Shown here piece by piece: positions 25,088 through 34,019 of a DNA stretch of 64,000 bases. This DNA is from Jutongia huaianensis. GTDB taxonomy: Bacteria > Bacillota > Clostridia > Lachnospirales > Lachnospiraceae. Location: contig NZ_JACRSX010000013.1 in assembly GCF_014384985.1 (NCBI RefSeq), positions 1 through 64,000 of the forward strand. Direction: 5' to 3'. The notes under the pieces are model-generated. The model made no database searches. It was not told the origin of the DNA and worked only from the letters and a program-made list of their open reading frames with translations. Position 1 is the first letter of the stretch, and each line of letters opens with the position of its first letter. A program made the position numbers and the translations under genes.

Positions 25088-26563
25088 ATGGAGGAATTTC
25101 AGGTATATACAGACATCGCCAGCAGAACCAATGGCGAGATTTACTTAGGAGTATGCGGACCGGTCCGTACAGGAAAATCAACATTTATCAAGCGGTTTAT
25201 GGAGCTTTTGGTGCTCCCTGCCATTACCAATGAGCATGACCGTCAGAGAGCAGTGGATGAGCTGCCACAGTCAGCCGATGGTAAAACCATTATGACTACA
25301 GAGCCAAAGTTTATTCCGAAGGAAGCCGTAGGGGTCCGCCTTATGGGAGATAATGAGGTCAGAATGCGGCTGATCGATTGTGTGGGCTATATTGTAGATG
25401 GGGCTAATGGTCTCACGGAGGACGGCGAGGAGCGCATGGTCATGACACCATGGTCCAAGGAACCGATGCCATTTACACAGGCTGCAGAGTTTGGAACACA
25501 GAAAGTAATCCACGATCACTCCACGGTGGGGGTTGTGGTGACCACGGACGGAAGCTTCGGGGAACTGGAGCGTGGCGTTTATCTGGAGGCAGAGGAACGG
25601 ACGATCCGGGAGTTAAAAGAGATTGGAAAAGCCTTTGTGGTGCTTGTCAATTCCATACATCCCTACAGTGAGGAAACCATAAATGTGGTTCAGGAGATCA
25701 GGGATAAATATGATGTGGAGGTAATGGCGGTGAATGCCAGCCAGCTTCGCAAGGAGGATATTTTGGAAATTATGGAACGGATCCTTCGGGCGTTTCCGGT
25801 AAGCCAGATTGAATTTAATCTGCCGAAATGGGTGGAAATGCTGCCCAACAGTCACTGGCTTAAGGCAGAATTATTTGAAAAGGTGCGTCAGATCCTGACA
25901 GGAATTGCAAAGATCAGTGATGTGACCAGAGAGCATTTTCAGGTAGACAGTGATATGATCAAGGAGTTTCATATTCGCAAGATTGGTATGGAAAATGGAA
26001 AGGTATTGATCGACACCCTGTTTGATGATACGAAATATTATCAGATCCTCAGTGAACTGGTGGGAACGGAGATACCGGGAGAATATCAGTTGATCCGCCT
26101 GTTGAAGGAATATGCTGCCCAGAAGGAAGAGATTGGCAAGATCGGGCAGGCATGGCAGGAGGTACATCAGAAGGGATATGGTGTGATCACACCGACAACG
26201 GATGAGATAACCATTGAGGAGCCGCAGCTCATTCATCATGGCAATAAATATGGTGTGAAGCTGAAGGCGGTGAGTCCATCCATACATATGATCCGTGCAA
26301 ATATCGAGACAGAGATCGCACCGATCGTTGGTACGGAGGAGCAGGCAAAGGATCTGTTAGATTATATTGCCGAACAGGGGGGACCGGATAAGGATGGAAT
26401 CTGGGACACCAATATTTTTGGCAAGACGGTACGGCAGCTGGTGGATGAGGGCATGAGTGGAAAGGTCAATAAGCTGACGCAGGAAAGCCAGTTAAAGCTG
26501 CAGGAAACCATTCAGAAGGTGATCAACGACAGCAATGGCGGCCTGGTGTGCATTATTATTTAA
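25088..26563 (+). CDS. spoIVA: Stage IV sporulation protein A
   Basis: 491 aa, the same length as Bacillus SpoIVA (492). Walker A GPVRTGKST (about residues 23-31) follows VYTDIASRTNGEIYLGVC; Walker B lies in RLIDCVGYIVDG; the C-terminus ends in the hydrophobic VCIII used for anchoring at the forespore. SpoIVA hydrolyses ATP to polymerise into the basement layer of the spore coat. ATG 25088 follows GGGAGG; an earlier in-frame ATG at 25031 adds unrelated residues. A sigma-E-like promoter lies upstream. Confidence 0.96.
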   Translation: MEEFQVYTDIASRTNGEIYLGVCGPVRTGKSTFIKRFMELLVLPAITNEHDRQRAVDELPQSADGKTIMTTEPKFIPKEAVGVRLMGDNEVRMRLIDCVGYIVDGANGLTEDGEERMVMTPWSKEPMPFTQAAEFGTQKVIHDHSTVGVVVTTDGSFGELERGVYLEAEERTIRELKEIGKAFVVLVNSIHPYSEETINVVQEIRDKYDVEVMAVNASQLRKEDILEIMERILRAFPVSQIEFNLPKWVEMLPNSHWLKAELFEKVRQILTGIAKISDVTREHFQVDSDMIKEFHIRKIGMENGKVLIDTLFDDTKYYQILSELVGTEIPGEYQLIRLLKEYAAQKEEIGKIGQAWQEVHQKGYGVITPTTDEITIEEPQLIHHGNKYGVKLKAVSPSIHMIRANIETEIAPIVGTEEQAKDLLDYIAEQGGPDKDGIWDTNIFGKTVRQLVDEGMSGKVNKLTQESQLKLQETIQKVINDSNGGLVCIII

Positions 26564-26613
26564 AAAGAGTATCTAATTGAAACGTAAAAATAGTAAGAAA
26601 CCGGGGGATTTTA

Positions 26614-26692
26614 ATTGTGAAATTTATTCACAATAGGACATAATAAGTTTACAAAAATTTAATTTTACGGATAAAATATCTTATGTTATAAT
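26614..26692 (+). promoter_or_regulatory. Promoter and palindrome upstream of sugar-binding lipoprotein
   Basis: A perfect inverted repeat ATTGTGAA-N5-TTCACAAT (26614-26634) lies 30 bp upstream of a promoter TTTACG-N17-TATAAT (26664-26692). The palindrome could be an activator or repressor site for carbon control. Confidence 0.6.
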
Positions 26693-26734
26693 CGTATGAT
26701 GAAATGAATCATTTAGTAGAGGAGTGATTTGCAA

Positions 26735-27994
26735 ATGAGACAAAAGACAAGAGGAATCATAACAATGCTATTGTGTGCGTCGTTGACATTGACCGGCTGT
26801 AGTAACACAACCGGGTCTCAGAAAAAGGAAGTAAAAAAGGAAGCGGCAGATAAGGAGCAGACCGTGAAGCTTACCCTGTGGGGAGGGGCTGAGGATCAGA
26901 AGATGCTCCAATCTATGGTGGATGATTTCAAAAAGGAGCATGCCTCAGAAGCATCCTTTGATATTAAACTGGCAGTAGAGGGTGAAACCACATGTAAGGA
27001 AACATTACTGGGAGATGTGGAAAAAGGAGCCGACGTGTTTGCTTTCCCGGATGATCAGCTGCAGGCATTGGCGGCGAGTGGAGTTTTGCAGGAGATCAGG
27101 GATGCGGACCAGGTGAAACAGGACAATATCAAGGGTGCGGTGGAGGCTGCATCTGTTAATGATCGCCTTTTTGCCTATCCTATGACAGCAGATAACGGAT
27201 ATTTCTTATACTATAATAAAAAGTATTTCTCCGGGAATGACGTAAAGAAGCTGGATACAATTCTGGCAAAGGCCGAAAAGGTACATAAAAAAGTGACAAT
27301 GGACTGGACGTCTGCATGGTATTTGTATTCCTTTTTTGGAAATACCGGATTGAAGGCAGGAGTAAATGAGGATGGTGTCACCAACTACTGCAACTGGAAC
27401 AGCAAAAAAGGAAAGATCAAGGGGATTGATGTGGCACAGGCAATGGAGCGGATTGCCGGAAGCAGTGCATTTTTAAATACGACAGACGATAAGTTTCTCA
27501 AAGGTGTACAAAATGGCAGCGTGATCGCCGGAGTCAGCGGTGTATGGAATGCCAATGCGATTGACAAGGCATGGGGAAAGAATTATGGGGCAGTAAAGCT
27601 TCCGACATATACCTGCGCCGGAAAGCAGGTGCAGATGGCTTCCTTTACGGGTTATAAAATGGTTGGAGTAAATGCGTATTCTTCCGATGTTAAATGGGCA
27701 ATGAAGCTGGCAGAATGGATTACCAATCAGGATAATCAGACAAGGCGTTTTGCAGAAAGGGGGCAGGGACCTTCCAATATTAAGGCATCCCAGTCCGGTG
27801 ACATTGAAAAATCGCCGGCTATCCAGGCAGTGATCGCACAGTCTGAGTATGGGTGCCTGCAGCGAGTGGGAGGAAATTTCTGGGATCCCATCTCATCATT
27901 TGGCTCGTCAGTGGCAAATGGGACGTTGAGCCCGAAGGAATTACAGAAAGAATTGGATGATATGGTGAAAAAGGTGACAGCACCGACCGTCTGA
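26735..27994 (+). CDS. Extracellular sugar-binding lipoprotein (ABC type)
   Basis: 419 aa. Signal peptide with lipobox LTLTGC (Cys near residue 22), then a family 1 solute-binding fold (TVKLTLWGGAEDQKMLQSMV, GADVFAFPDDQLQALAASGV). Such proteins deliver oligosaccharides to ABC importers. No permease or ATPase gene follows; the next gene is a chemoreceptor. It may share permeases encoded elsewhere or act as a binding protein for chemotaxis. GGAG lies upstream of the ATG. Confidence 0.85.
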   Translation: MRQKTRGIITMLLCASLTLTGCSNTTGSQKKEVKKEAADKEQTVKLTLWGGAEDQKMLQSMVDDFKKEHASEASFDIKLAVEGETTCKETLLGDVEKGADVFAFPDDQLQALAASGVLQEIRDADQVKQDNIKGAVEAASVNDRLFAYPMTADNGYFLYYNKKYFSGNDVKKLDTILAKAEKVHKKVTMDWTSAWYLYSFFGNTGLKAGVNEDGVTNYCNWNSKKGKIKGIDVAQAMERIAGSSAFLNTTDDKFLKGVQNGSVIAGVSGVWNANAIDKAWGKNYGAVKLPTYTCAGKQVQMASFTGYKMVGVNAYSSDVKWAMKLAEWITNQDNQTRRFAERGQGPSNIKASQSGDIEKSPAIQAVIAQSEYGCLQRVGGNFWDPISSFGSSVANGTLSPKELQKELDDMVKKVTAPTV

Positions 27995-28019
27995 TGTGAT
28001 ACAGAAAGGAGAAATCAGC

Positions 28020-29756
28020 GTGAATACAAAAAAGAGAAGATCGAGTATTAAGTTTTTTATTATGATGCCGGTACTGATTTTGGGGATTGTCTCTATTTTG
28101 TCTAATATTATGGCGGTGGCGAATATCCAGAATGTCAATGGAAGTGCGGCAAGTATTGCAGATCATGGAATGGATAGTGTGAAGGTGCTGGGGACGATGC
28201 AGCAGGAAGCACAGAGTATCCATAATGCAGCATTGTCTCATATTATAGCCACGGATTATAATGTGAAATTAAGTATGGTAGATGAATTAAAAGCACTGGA
28301 AAAAAATATGGACAAAAGCATGTCGCAGTATTAGAAGTATGTAAGCGACAGTGATGAAAGTACTTATGAGGAATTGAAAACTACATATGATAAATTCAAG
28401 TCTTCACTGGCAAATCTGCTGGCATACAGTGCCAACAACAAATCCGCTGATGCTTATGCTCTGGCAAACGGAGACGTAGCATCATACGGGGAGAAAATGC
28501 AGAATGCAATGACGACTCTGATGGGAAACACAGAAAAGAAAGTGGCAGCGGAAAGAACCGGTTTAAAACGGGTGTATCGCAGTGCAGTGATTCTGAATGG
28601 AATTGCGATTCTGGTGGGAATCCTCGCAATGCTTGGGGCATTATATTCTGTGCTGAAACGTATTCTGAAACCGATTACCCGCGCAGAGAAGGATATGGCG
28701 CAGATGGTGACGGATCTGGAACAGAGGAAAGGAGATCTGACCAAAAGGATTACAGTTGTATCTGATGATGAGATTGCCAGCCTGTGTGAAGGAATTAACG
28801 TATTTTTGTCAAAATTACAGGATATATTTAAGCTTCTTACAGAGAATACACTGAAAATGGATGAGGTTGTGGGAAATGTTATGGGAAGTATCAGGACATC
28901 CAATGACAGTGTGACCGGATTATCTGCATTGACAGAGGAGCTTACGGCTACAATGCAGCAGGTAGCAGATAACGCCGCTGCGATCAACCAGAATGCAGAG
29001 TCGGTTCGCGGAGAAGTGAGCCAGATTGCAGATCGTTCCAAGGATATCAACACATATTCTCTGGAGATGGAGGAGCATGCAAGTGCCATGGAAGCAAAGG
29101 CGCGCCAGAACATGATTTCCACAAAGGAGAAAATGGAGATTATATTAGCGAAGCTGAATCAGGCGATAGAGGAAAGTAAAAGTGTGGATCAGGTAAATAG
29201 TCTTACGGATGATATTTTAAGTATATCAGCCCAGACAAATCTTCTAGCTTTAAATGCCTCCATCGAAGCGGCAAGAGCAGGTGAGGCAGGAAAGGGATTT
29301 GCGGTTGTGGCGGATGAGATCAGCAAGCTTGCGGCGGACAGCAGAGAGGCTGCCAACAATATTCAGCAGATCAACGGCATTGTCACAGAGGCAGTTCATA
29401 ATCTGTCGGAAAGTGCCAACGGACTTGTGGAGTATATACAGGAGTCGATCCTGCCGGATTTTGCTGATTTTGTCAGCACAGGAGAAGTCTATCGTGACAA
29501 GGCGGGTTATATTGAGAATATCATGAAGGATTTTGCGCAAAAGACAGATCACTTAAAAAATGTTGTGGATGAAATCGCCAATTCCATCCAGGTCATTACA
29601 ACGGCGATTGATGAAGGTGTCCAAGGCGTGTCCGGTGTGGCAGACAGCACGCAGAATCTAGTGCTTGATATGGAAAATATTTCCGGTAAAATGGATATCA
29701 ATTATCAGATTTCAGGAGAGCTCAAATCAGAGACAGAGATCTTTTCCAGAATATAA
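28020..29756 (+). pseudogene. Methyl-accepting chemotaxis protein interrupted by TAG
   Basis: GTG start 8 nt after GAAAGGAG. Residues 1-104 hold a TM helix (FFIMMPVLILGIVSILSNIM) and the start of a helical sensor domain. TAG at 28332-28334 interrupts the frame, which then continues without shift through the rest of the sensor, a second TM, HAMP, and a signalling domain with the highly conserved [20 protein letters not shown]. Everything else is intact, so a single-base change in a recent past, or a base-call error, is likely. Downstream translation could begin only at weak internal codons. Confidence 0.85.
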
Positions 29757-29782
29757 TAAGTTCATTGAATTTTCATATATAT

Positions 29783-29830
29783 ACGGTACAATGTTGCTCA
29801 GAAAGGTGCAGCTTGTACCGTATTTTATTA
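29783..29830 (+). terminator. Terminator after chemoreceptor
   Basis: ACGGTACA pairs with TGTACCGT, followed by ATTTTATT. Confidence 0.65.
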
Positions 29831-29939
29831 GGGCATAGGAAAATGCTCGCAATGTAGAGGAAAGCCAACGGGAATTGCTTGGCAGATATTGTGCCGGCGG
29901 CTCCGGGTTTGCGAGTTGAGGAAGGAATGTTGGATTATT

Positions 29940-30566
29940 ATGGAAGAGATACAGAGTACATATTATGGAGCATATTATGAACCATTGAAGGAACTGGAGC
30001 AGGAAGTGCTTGGGTGGCTTTCGGAACTGGTAGACGGTCTTTCCGACAGACAGGGAGAGAGACCGGTGGAGCATATCCGCAGCAGGATTAAATCTGCAGA
30101 TGGAATGCGGGAAAAGTTAGCAAGAAAGGATTTGCCACAGGATGCAGAGACGGCAGTGGGGGCTATATCGGATATTATAGGATTCCGTCTGGTGACCCAT
30201 TTTGTTGGAGATGTGTATGAACTGGTAAAGTCCATGAAAGCGGACGGCAGATATTTTGTGGTAAAGGAAAAGGACTATATTGCCAGTCCGAAACCCAATG
30301 GGTACCGCAGCTACCATGTGATCATAGAATGTCCATTTCCGCCGGCAGCAAAGGGGACGATCCGTGTGGAGATACAGCTTCGGACCATTGCCATGGATTG
30401 CTGGGCAAGCCTGGAGCATGAGATGAGATATAAGAAGAATATCAACAATGCGGCATTGATTGAAAAAGAGTTAAAGCGGTGCGCCGGAGAGATGGCATCC
30501 ACAGATCTGTCCATGCAGACGCTGAGGGATATGATCCGGGAGCCGGGAAAGGGTGGAAAATCATGA
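29940..30566 (+). CDS. Small alarmone synthetase-like GTP pyrophosphokinase
   Basis: 208 aa, one RelA/SpoT synthetase domain without hydrolase or regulatory domains. Landmarks: ISDIIGFRLVTHFVGDVYEL, the substrate loop SPKPNGYRSYHVII and the VEIQLRTIAMDCWASLEHEM helix. It would make (p)ppGpp-type alarmones from GTP/GDP and ATP. The RBS-like GAGGAAGGA is 14 nt from the ATG, so translation may be weak. Its stop overlaps the response-regulator start (ATGA), joining alarmone synthesis with a two-component system. Confidence 0.85.
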   Translation: MEEIQSTYYGAYYEPLKELEQEVLGWLSELVDGLSDRQGERPVEHIRSRIKSADGMREKLARKDLPQDAETAVGAISDIIGFRLVTHFVGDVYELVKSMKADGRYFVVKEKDYIASPKPNGYRSYHVIIECPFPPAAKGTIRVEIQLRTIAMDCWASLEHEMRYKKNINNAALIEKELKRCAGEMASTDLSMQTLRDMIREPGKGGKS

Positions 30567-31231
30567 AAATATTATATGCAGAGGATGAGATGGGACTCTC
30601 GATGGCAGTTTCAGAGGTGCTGAAGATGGAGGGCTTTGAGGTGACGGCAGTGATGGATGGTCTGGCGGCCGATGAAATCCTGCAGAAGGAGCATTTTGAT
30701 ATGGTTGTGCTGGATATTATGATGCCGGGAATGGAAGGAACACAGGTGGCACAGAATATGAGAAAGCGTTCCGATTATACACCGGTTCTGCTGCTGACGG
30801 CAAAGGCGGAGACGGAGGACCGGATCGAGGGTCTGAATATGGGGGCTGATGATTATCTGGCAAAGCCCTTTGCCATGGGAGAACTGGTAGCAAGGGTTAA
30901 GGCCATGATCCGGAGAAACCGGGAGTATCAGCAGACGGTTTTAAATCTTGCCAATGTGACACTGGACCTGGAGAGTAATGAACTTTCTGCCAAATCCGGC
31001 AGCCTGATCCTGAGTGTAAAGGAAGCCAAGTTTCTGGCACTTTTTCTGGAAAAGGAGGATATCAGTTATTCGGTGGAGGAGATTGCCGGTCAGGTTTTTC
31101 AGGGGGAGGTCAGTGCAGAGGAAATCTCTCTTTATATGGCATATCTCAATAATAAACTGGTACAGATTCATGGAAATCTGCAGCTTATGATGGAGGATGG
31201 AAAGATTTCTGCTGAGAAGAAGGAGGGATAG
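30563..31231 (+). CDS. OmpR-type response regulator with divergent output domain
   Basis: 222 aa. The receiver has the acidic pair AEDE near the N-terminus, phospho-acceptor Asp in VVLDIMMPGMEG (about residue 50) and the conserved Lys in LAKPF. The C-terminal 90 residues align with a winged helix (LSVKEAKFLALFLEKEDISY) but the recognition-helix region lacks the usual RTVDVHI-type sequence, so DNA binding is less certain. ATGA overlap with the alarmone synthetase and 2 nt to the kinase. Confidence 0.8.
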   Translation: MKILYAEDEMGLSMAVSEVLKMEGFEVTAVMDGLAADEILQKEHFDMVVLDIMMPGMEGTQVAQNMRKRSDYTPVLLLTAKAETEDRIEGLNMGADDYLAKPFAMGELVARVKAMIRRNREYQQTVLNLANVTLDLESNELSAKSGSLILSVKEAKFLALFLEKEDISYSVEEIAGQVFQGEVSAEEISLYMAYLNNKLVQIHGNLQLMMEDGKISAEKKEG

Positions 31232-31233
31232 GC

Positions 31234-32475
31234 TTGAGAAAATTACGATGGCGTCTTGTAGGGATTGTTTTTTTCTCTGTCGTAGTGGTATTTGCCATTA
31301 TGAATTTGGTGCTGATATTCTGTCTGCGCACATACAATAATGATCAGGCGGACCAGATGACACAGATCATCAGTGAAAATGACGGAACAGTTCCGCTGAT
31401 GAAGGACTATGATGAAAAATCTGTCAAACAGCAGCTTTTTGGCGGAAATTATATTGAGTTTAACGAGGAGTCGGCATTTCGGACCAGGTATTTCTGTGTG
31501 GCCGTAAACTCGGACAAGCAGATTTTGTCTGTGGATATGGATCATATTGCAGCAGTGGATGAGAAGAAAGCAGCCCGCATGGCCAAGTTTGTGCTTTTTG
31601 TGAAAAAAGATGTGGGAAATGTGGGAAATTATCGTTTCCGAAAGGAATATTCGGATGGAGAGGTCACGGACATTATCTTTTTGGATTTCAAGGAAAGTCA
31701 GGAATTTTACCAGCTGGTGGTGACTCTCACGGTAGGAGTGTCACTTCTTTTAACGATGCTGATCACGATCATATTTATCATAGCATCAAAGCGGGTGGTA
31801 CGTCCCTTCGAGGTGAACTCCCAAAGGCAGAAGCAGTTTATCACGGATGCCAGCCATGAACTGAAAACTCCCCTTGCCATTATTTCTGCCAATGCAGAGG
31901 TGTTACAATATAAGGGGGAGCAGAATGAGTGGCTTCAGAATATCGTGGACCAGACCAAGAGGATGGGGAAGCTGATCAATCAGCTTCTGGTATTGGCAAA
32001 GCTGGATGAGGTCCAGGAGAAAAATGACCGGCAGGATGTGGATATGAAGGAATTGGCAGAAAAGGCAGTAGAGCCTTTTAATGAGGTGCTGGAACGAAAA
32101 AATGTGAAGCTTGTGATGGAACTGGAGGACAATCTGCAGATACGTGCCAACAGAGAGCAGATGGAACAGCTTATGACGATATTAATGGACAATGCAGCCA
32201 AATATGTCAGTGAGGAGGGAAATATTACCTGGAAGCTATCAAAGATCCATAAGGGTGTCAGCTTTTCCGTGACCAACACAACAGATCAGGATGATGTGGA
32301 TACGAAGCATCTGTTTGACCGGTTTTACAGGAATGACAGCTCCCGTTCTTCCAAGACAGGTGGACACGGGATTGGGTTGTCTATTGCAAAGAAGATCGTA
32401 GATGCCCACAAAGGTAATATCACGGCGAAAGCAGAGGGGAAAACAGTCACTTTTTCCGGTACGATGCAGGGATAA
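31234..32475 (+). CDS. Sensor histidine kinase
   Basis: 413 aa with TTG start 6 nt after AGGAGGG. Two TM helices (residues about 8-28 and 165-187) enclose an extracellular sensor of about 130 residues. HisKA motif DASHELKTPLAIISANAEVL with the phospho-accepting His near 208, N box MDNAAKYVSEEGN and G box GGHGIGLSIAKKIVDAHKG are complete. Pairs with the response regulator upstream. Signal unknown. Confidence 0.9.
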   Translation: MRKLRWRLVGIVFFSVVVVFAIMNLVLIFCLRTYNNDQADQMTQIISENDGTVPLMKDYDEKSVKQQLFGGNYIEFNEESAFRTRYFCVAVNSDKQILSVDMDHIAAVDEKKAARMAKFVLFVKKDVGNVGNYRFRKEYSDGEVTDIIFLDFKESQEFYQLVVTLTVGVSLLLTMLITIIFIIASKRVVRPFEVNSQRQKQFITDASHELKTPLAIISANAEVLQYKGEQNEWLQNIVDQTKRMGKLINQLLVLAKLDEVQEKNDRQDVDMKELAEKAVEPFNEVLERKNVKLVMELEDNLQIRANREQMEQLMTILMDNAAKYVSEEGNITWKLSKIHKGVSFSVTNTTDQDDVDTKHLFDRFYRNDSSRSSKTGGHGIGLSIAKKIVDAHKGNITAKAEGKTVTFSGTMQG

Positions 32476-32523
32476 AACCAAGAAATGAAAATACAAAGAT
32501 GAAAATATAAATCCATTTATGAT

Positions 32524-32552
32524 TTGACAAGCTTTTGCCATACTGTTATAAT
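32524..32552 (+). promoter_or_regulatory. Consensus sigma-A promoter of NlpC/P60 gene
   Basis: TTGACA, 17-nt spacer, TATAAT: a perfect match, implying strong constitutive expression. Confidence 0.85.
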
Positions 32553-32620
32553 TCTTTTGTAATATATATGTAACATTTGACTTGAATATGTAATATTCTT
32601 TATTAGAAATGAGGATTCGT

Positions 32621-33871
32621 ATGTATCGAAAGAATATAAAATGGATTGCGGCAGCAGTGGCAGCCATCGTGATGATAGCCGGAACGGCCAGGATCCATGC
32701 AGGCACTGTGGCAACAGAGAAGCCTATGGCTGGTATTAATCTTAGTCTGGACAAGTACAGTGATGCGGTTCTTGCAGAGCAGGAAAAGGAAGAAACGGCA
32801 CAGCAGGAGACAGAAGTAACAGCAGAGCAGCTTACCTCCAAAGGCGCAGCGGCTATCACAACTCTTGAGAGCACAGAGAAGTCTTCTGACAAAAAAGAAA
32901 AAAAGGGGATCAGCCATTTAAAGCTGAATCTGAAATATGACAGGCTTGGTGTGGCAAAGGTAGATTCTTATCTGAACGTCAGAAATAAGCCGGGCGAGAG
33001 TTCCAAGATCGTAGGAAAGATGACCAAAAATTCCGGCTGCAATATTTATAAGGTGAATAAAGGCTGGGCAAAAATCGTATCCGGTAAGGTAAAGGGATAT
33101 GTGAAAGCAAGCTATCTGGTAAAAGACCAGCAGGCAGAGGAGCTTGCAAAGAAGATTGCCAATCTTCGTATCTCTGTAAATACAGAGACATTGAATGTGC
33201 GTTATCTTCCATCTACGGATGCAGGGATTTATGATCAGATTTCCGAAGAGGATGAGTATGATATTTACAAGAGAGACCTGACAAAGACCTGGTTAAAGAA
33301 ATATGTTTCCAAACATTGTAAGAAATCTGATCTGAGAAATATTGACACAAAGGAAATGTACAATAATCTGGAAAACTGGATGTGTATCAGCATTGATAAT
33401 GAGAAGGCTTTTGTCAGCAAAGATTTTGTAAAGGTTACCTTTAATCTTGACAGGGCGGTATCTATTAATGAATCGGGACTTGCCTCTAAGACATCCTCCG
33501 ATTCATCCGACTCTTCCAATCTCACCAATATGGTAAACTATGCAATGCAGTTCCTTGGTAACCCATATGTCTGGGGAGGTACAAGCCTGACCAATGGTAC
33601 CGACTGCTCCGGATTTGTTATGAGAATTTACGAGCATTTCGGATATTCTTTGCCAAGAACTTCCGCTGCACAGGCTGGAGCCACAAAGACAGTCAGTTCC
33701 GGTGATGTTCGTCCGGGAGACCTGTTTTTCTATGGTAGTGGAGGAGTAAGTCATGTAGCTATGTATATTGGTAATGGCCAGATCATCCATGCAAGTAACC
33801 CTCGTACCGGCATAAAGATTTCATCGGCATATTACCGGACACCGGTGAAGATTGGCCGTGTGATCGGATAA
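32621..33871 (+). CDS. Secreted SH3/NlpC-P60 peptidoglycan hydrolase
   Basis: 416 aa. Signal sequence at residues 6-28, a Glu/Lys/Thr-rich spacer, one SH3b domain (SYLNVRNKPGESSKIVGKMT), a second SH3-like stretch (TLNVRYLPSTDAGIYDQIS), then an NlpC/P60 papain-fold domain with catalytic Cys in GTDCSGFVMRIY (about residue 329) and His in VSHVAMYIGNG (about 378). It cleaves cell-wall stem peptides. ATG 32621 is 6 nt after GAGG. Monocistronic between a strong promoter and a strong terminator. Confidence 0.9.
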   Translation: MYRKNIKWIAAAVAAIVMIAGTARIHAGTVATEKPMAGINLSLDKYSDAVLAEQEKEETAQQETEVTAEQLTSKGAAAITTLESTEKSSDKKEKKGISHLKLNLKYDRLGVAKVDSYLNVRNKPGESSKIVGKMTKNSGCNIYKVNKGWAKIVSGKVKGYVKASYLVKDQQAEELAKKIANLRISVNTETLNVRYLPSTDAGIYDQISEEDEYDIYKRDLTKTWLKKYVSKHCKKSDLRNIDTKEMYNNLENWMCISIDNEKAFVSKDFVKVTFNLDRAVSINESGLASKTSSDSSDSSNLTNMVNYAMQFLGNPYVWGGTSLTNGTDCSGFVMRIYEHFGYSLPRTSAAQAGATKTVSSGDVRPGDLFFYGSGGVSHVAMYIGNGQIIHASNPRTGIKISSAYYRTPVKIGRVIG

Positions 33872-33886
33872 TTTATTGTAAGTGAT

Positions 33887-33930
33887 AAGACTGTTCTGCA
33901 AAAGAAAATTTGTCAGAACAGTCTTTTTCT
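33887..33930 (+). terminator. Strong terminator after NlpC/P60 gene
   Basis: A 12-bp perfect stem AAGACTGTTCTG/CAGAACAGTCTT is followed by TTTCTG. Confidence 0.85.
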
Positions 33931-34019
33931 GTTAAACTGTGCACGAAGGCGAAAATATATTTGTGTTCTGACATTATATTTATAGCGAAAGACTTGTAGA
34001 TACAGGAAGGGGTGTTGGA

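Noticed and set aside
1115..28334. Stop-codon recoding (suppressor or pyrrolysine) to explain the TAA and TAG
   Set aside because: The two stops differ, genes around use TAA and TAG normally, and no recoding signal is seen.
32239..32892. 217-codon minus-strand frame across a kinase end and a promoter
   Set aside because: It spans a consensus promoter on the other strand and shows no domain.
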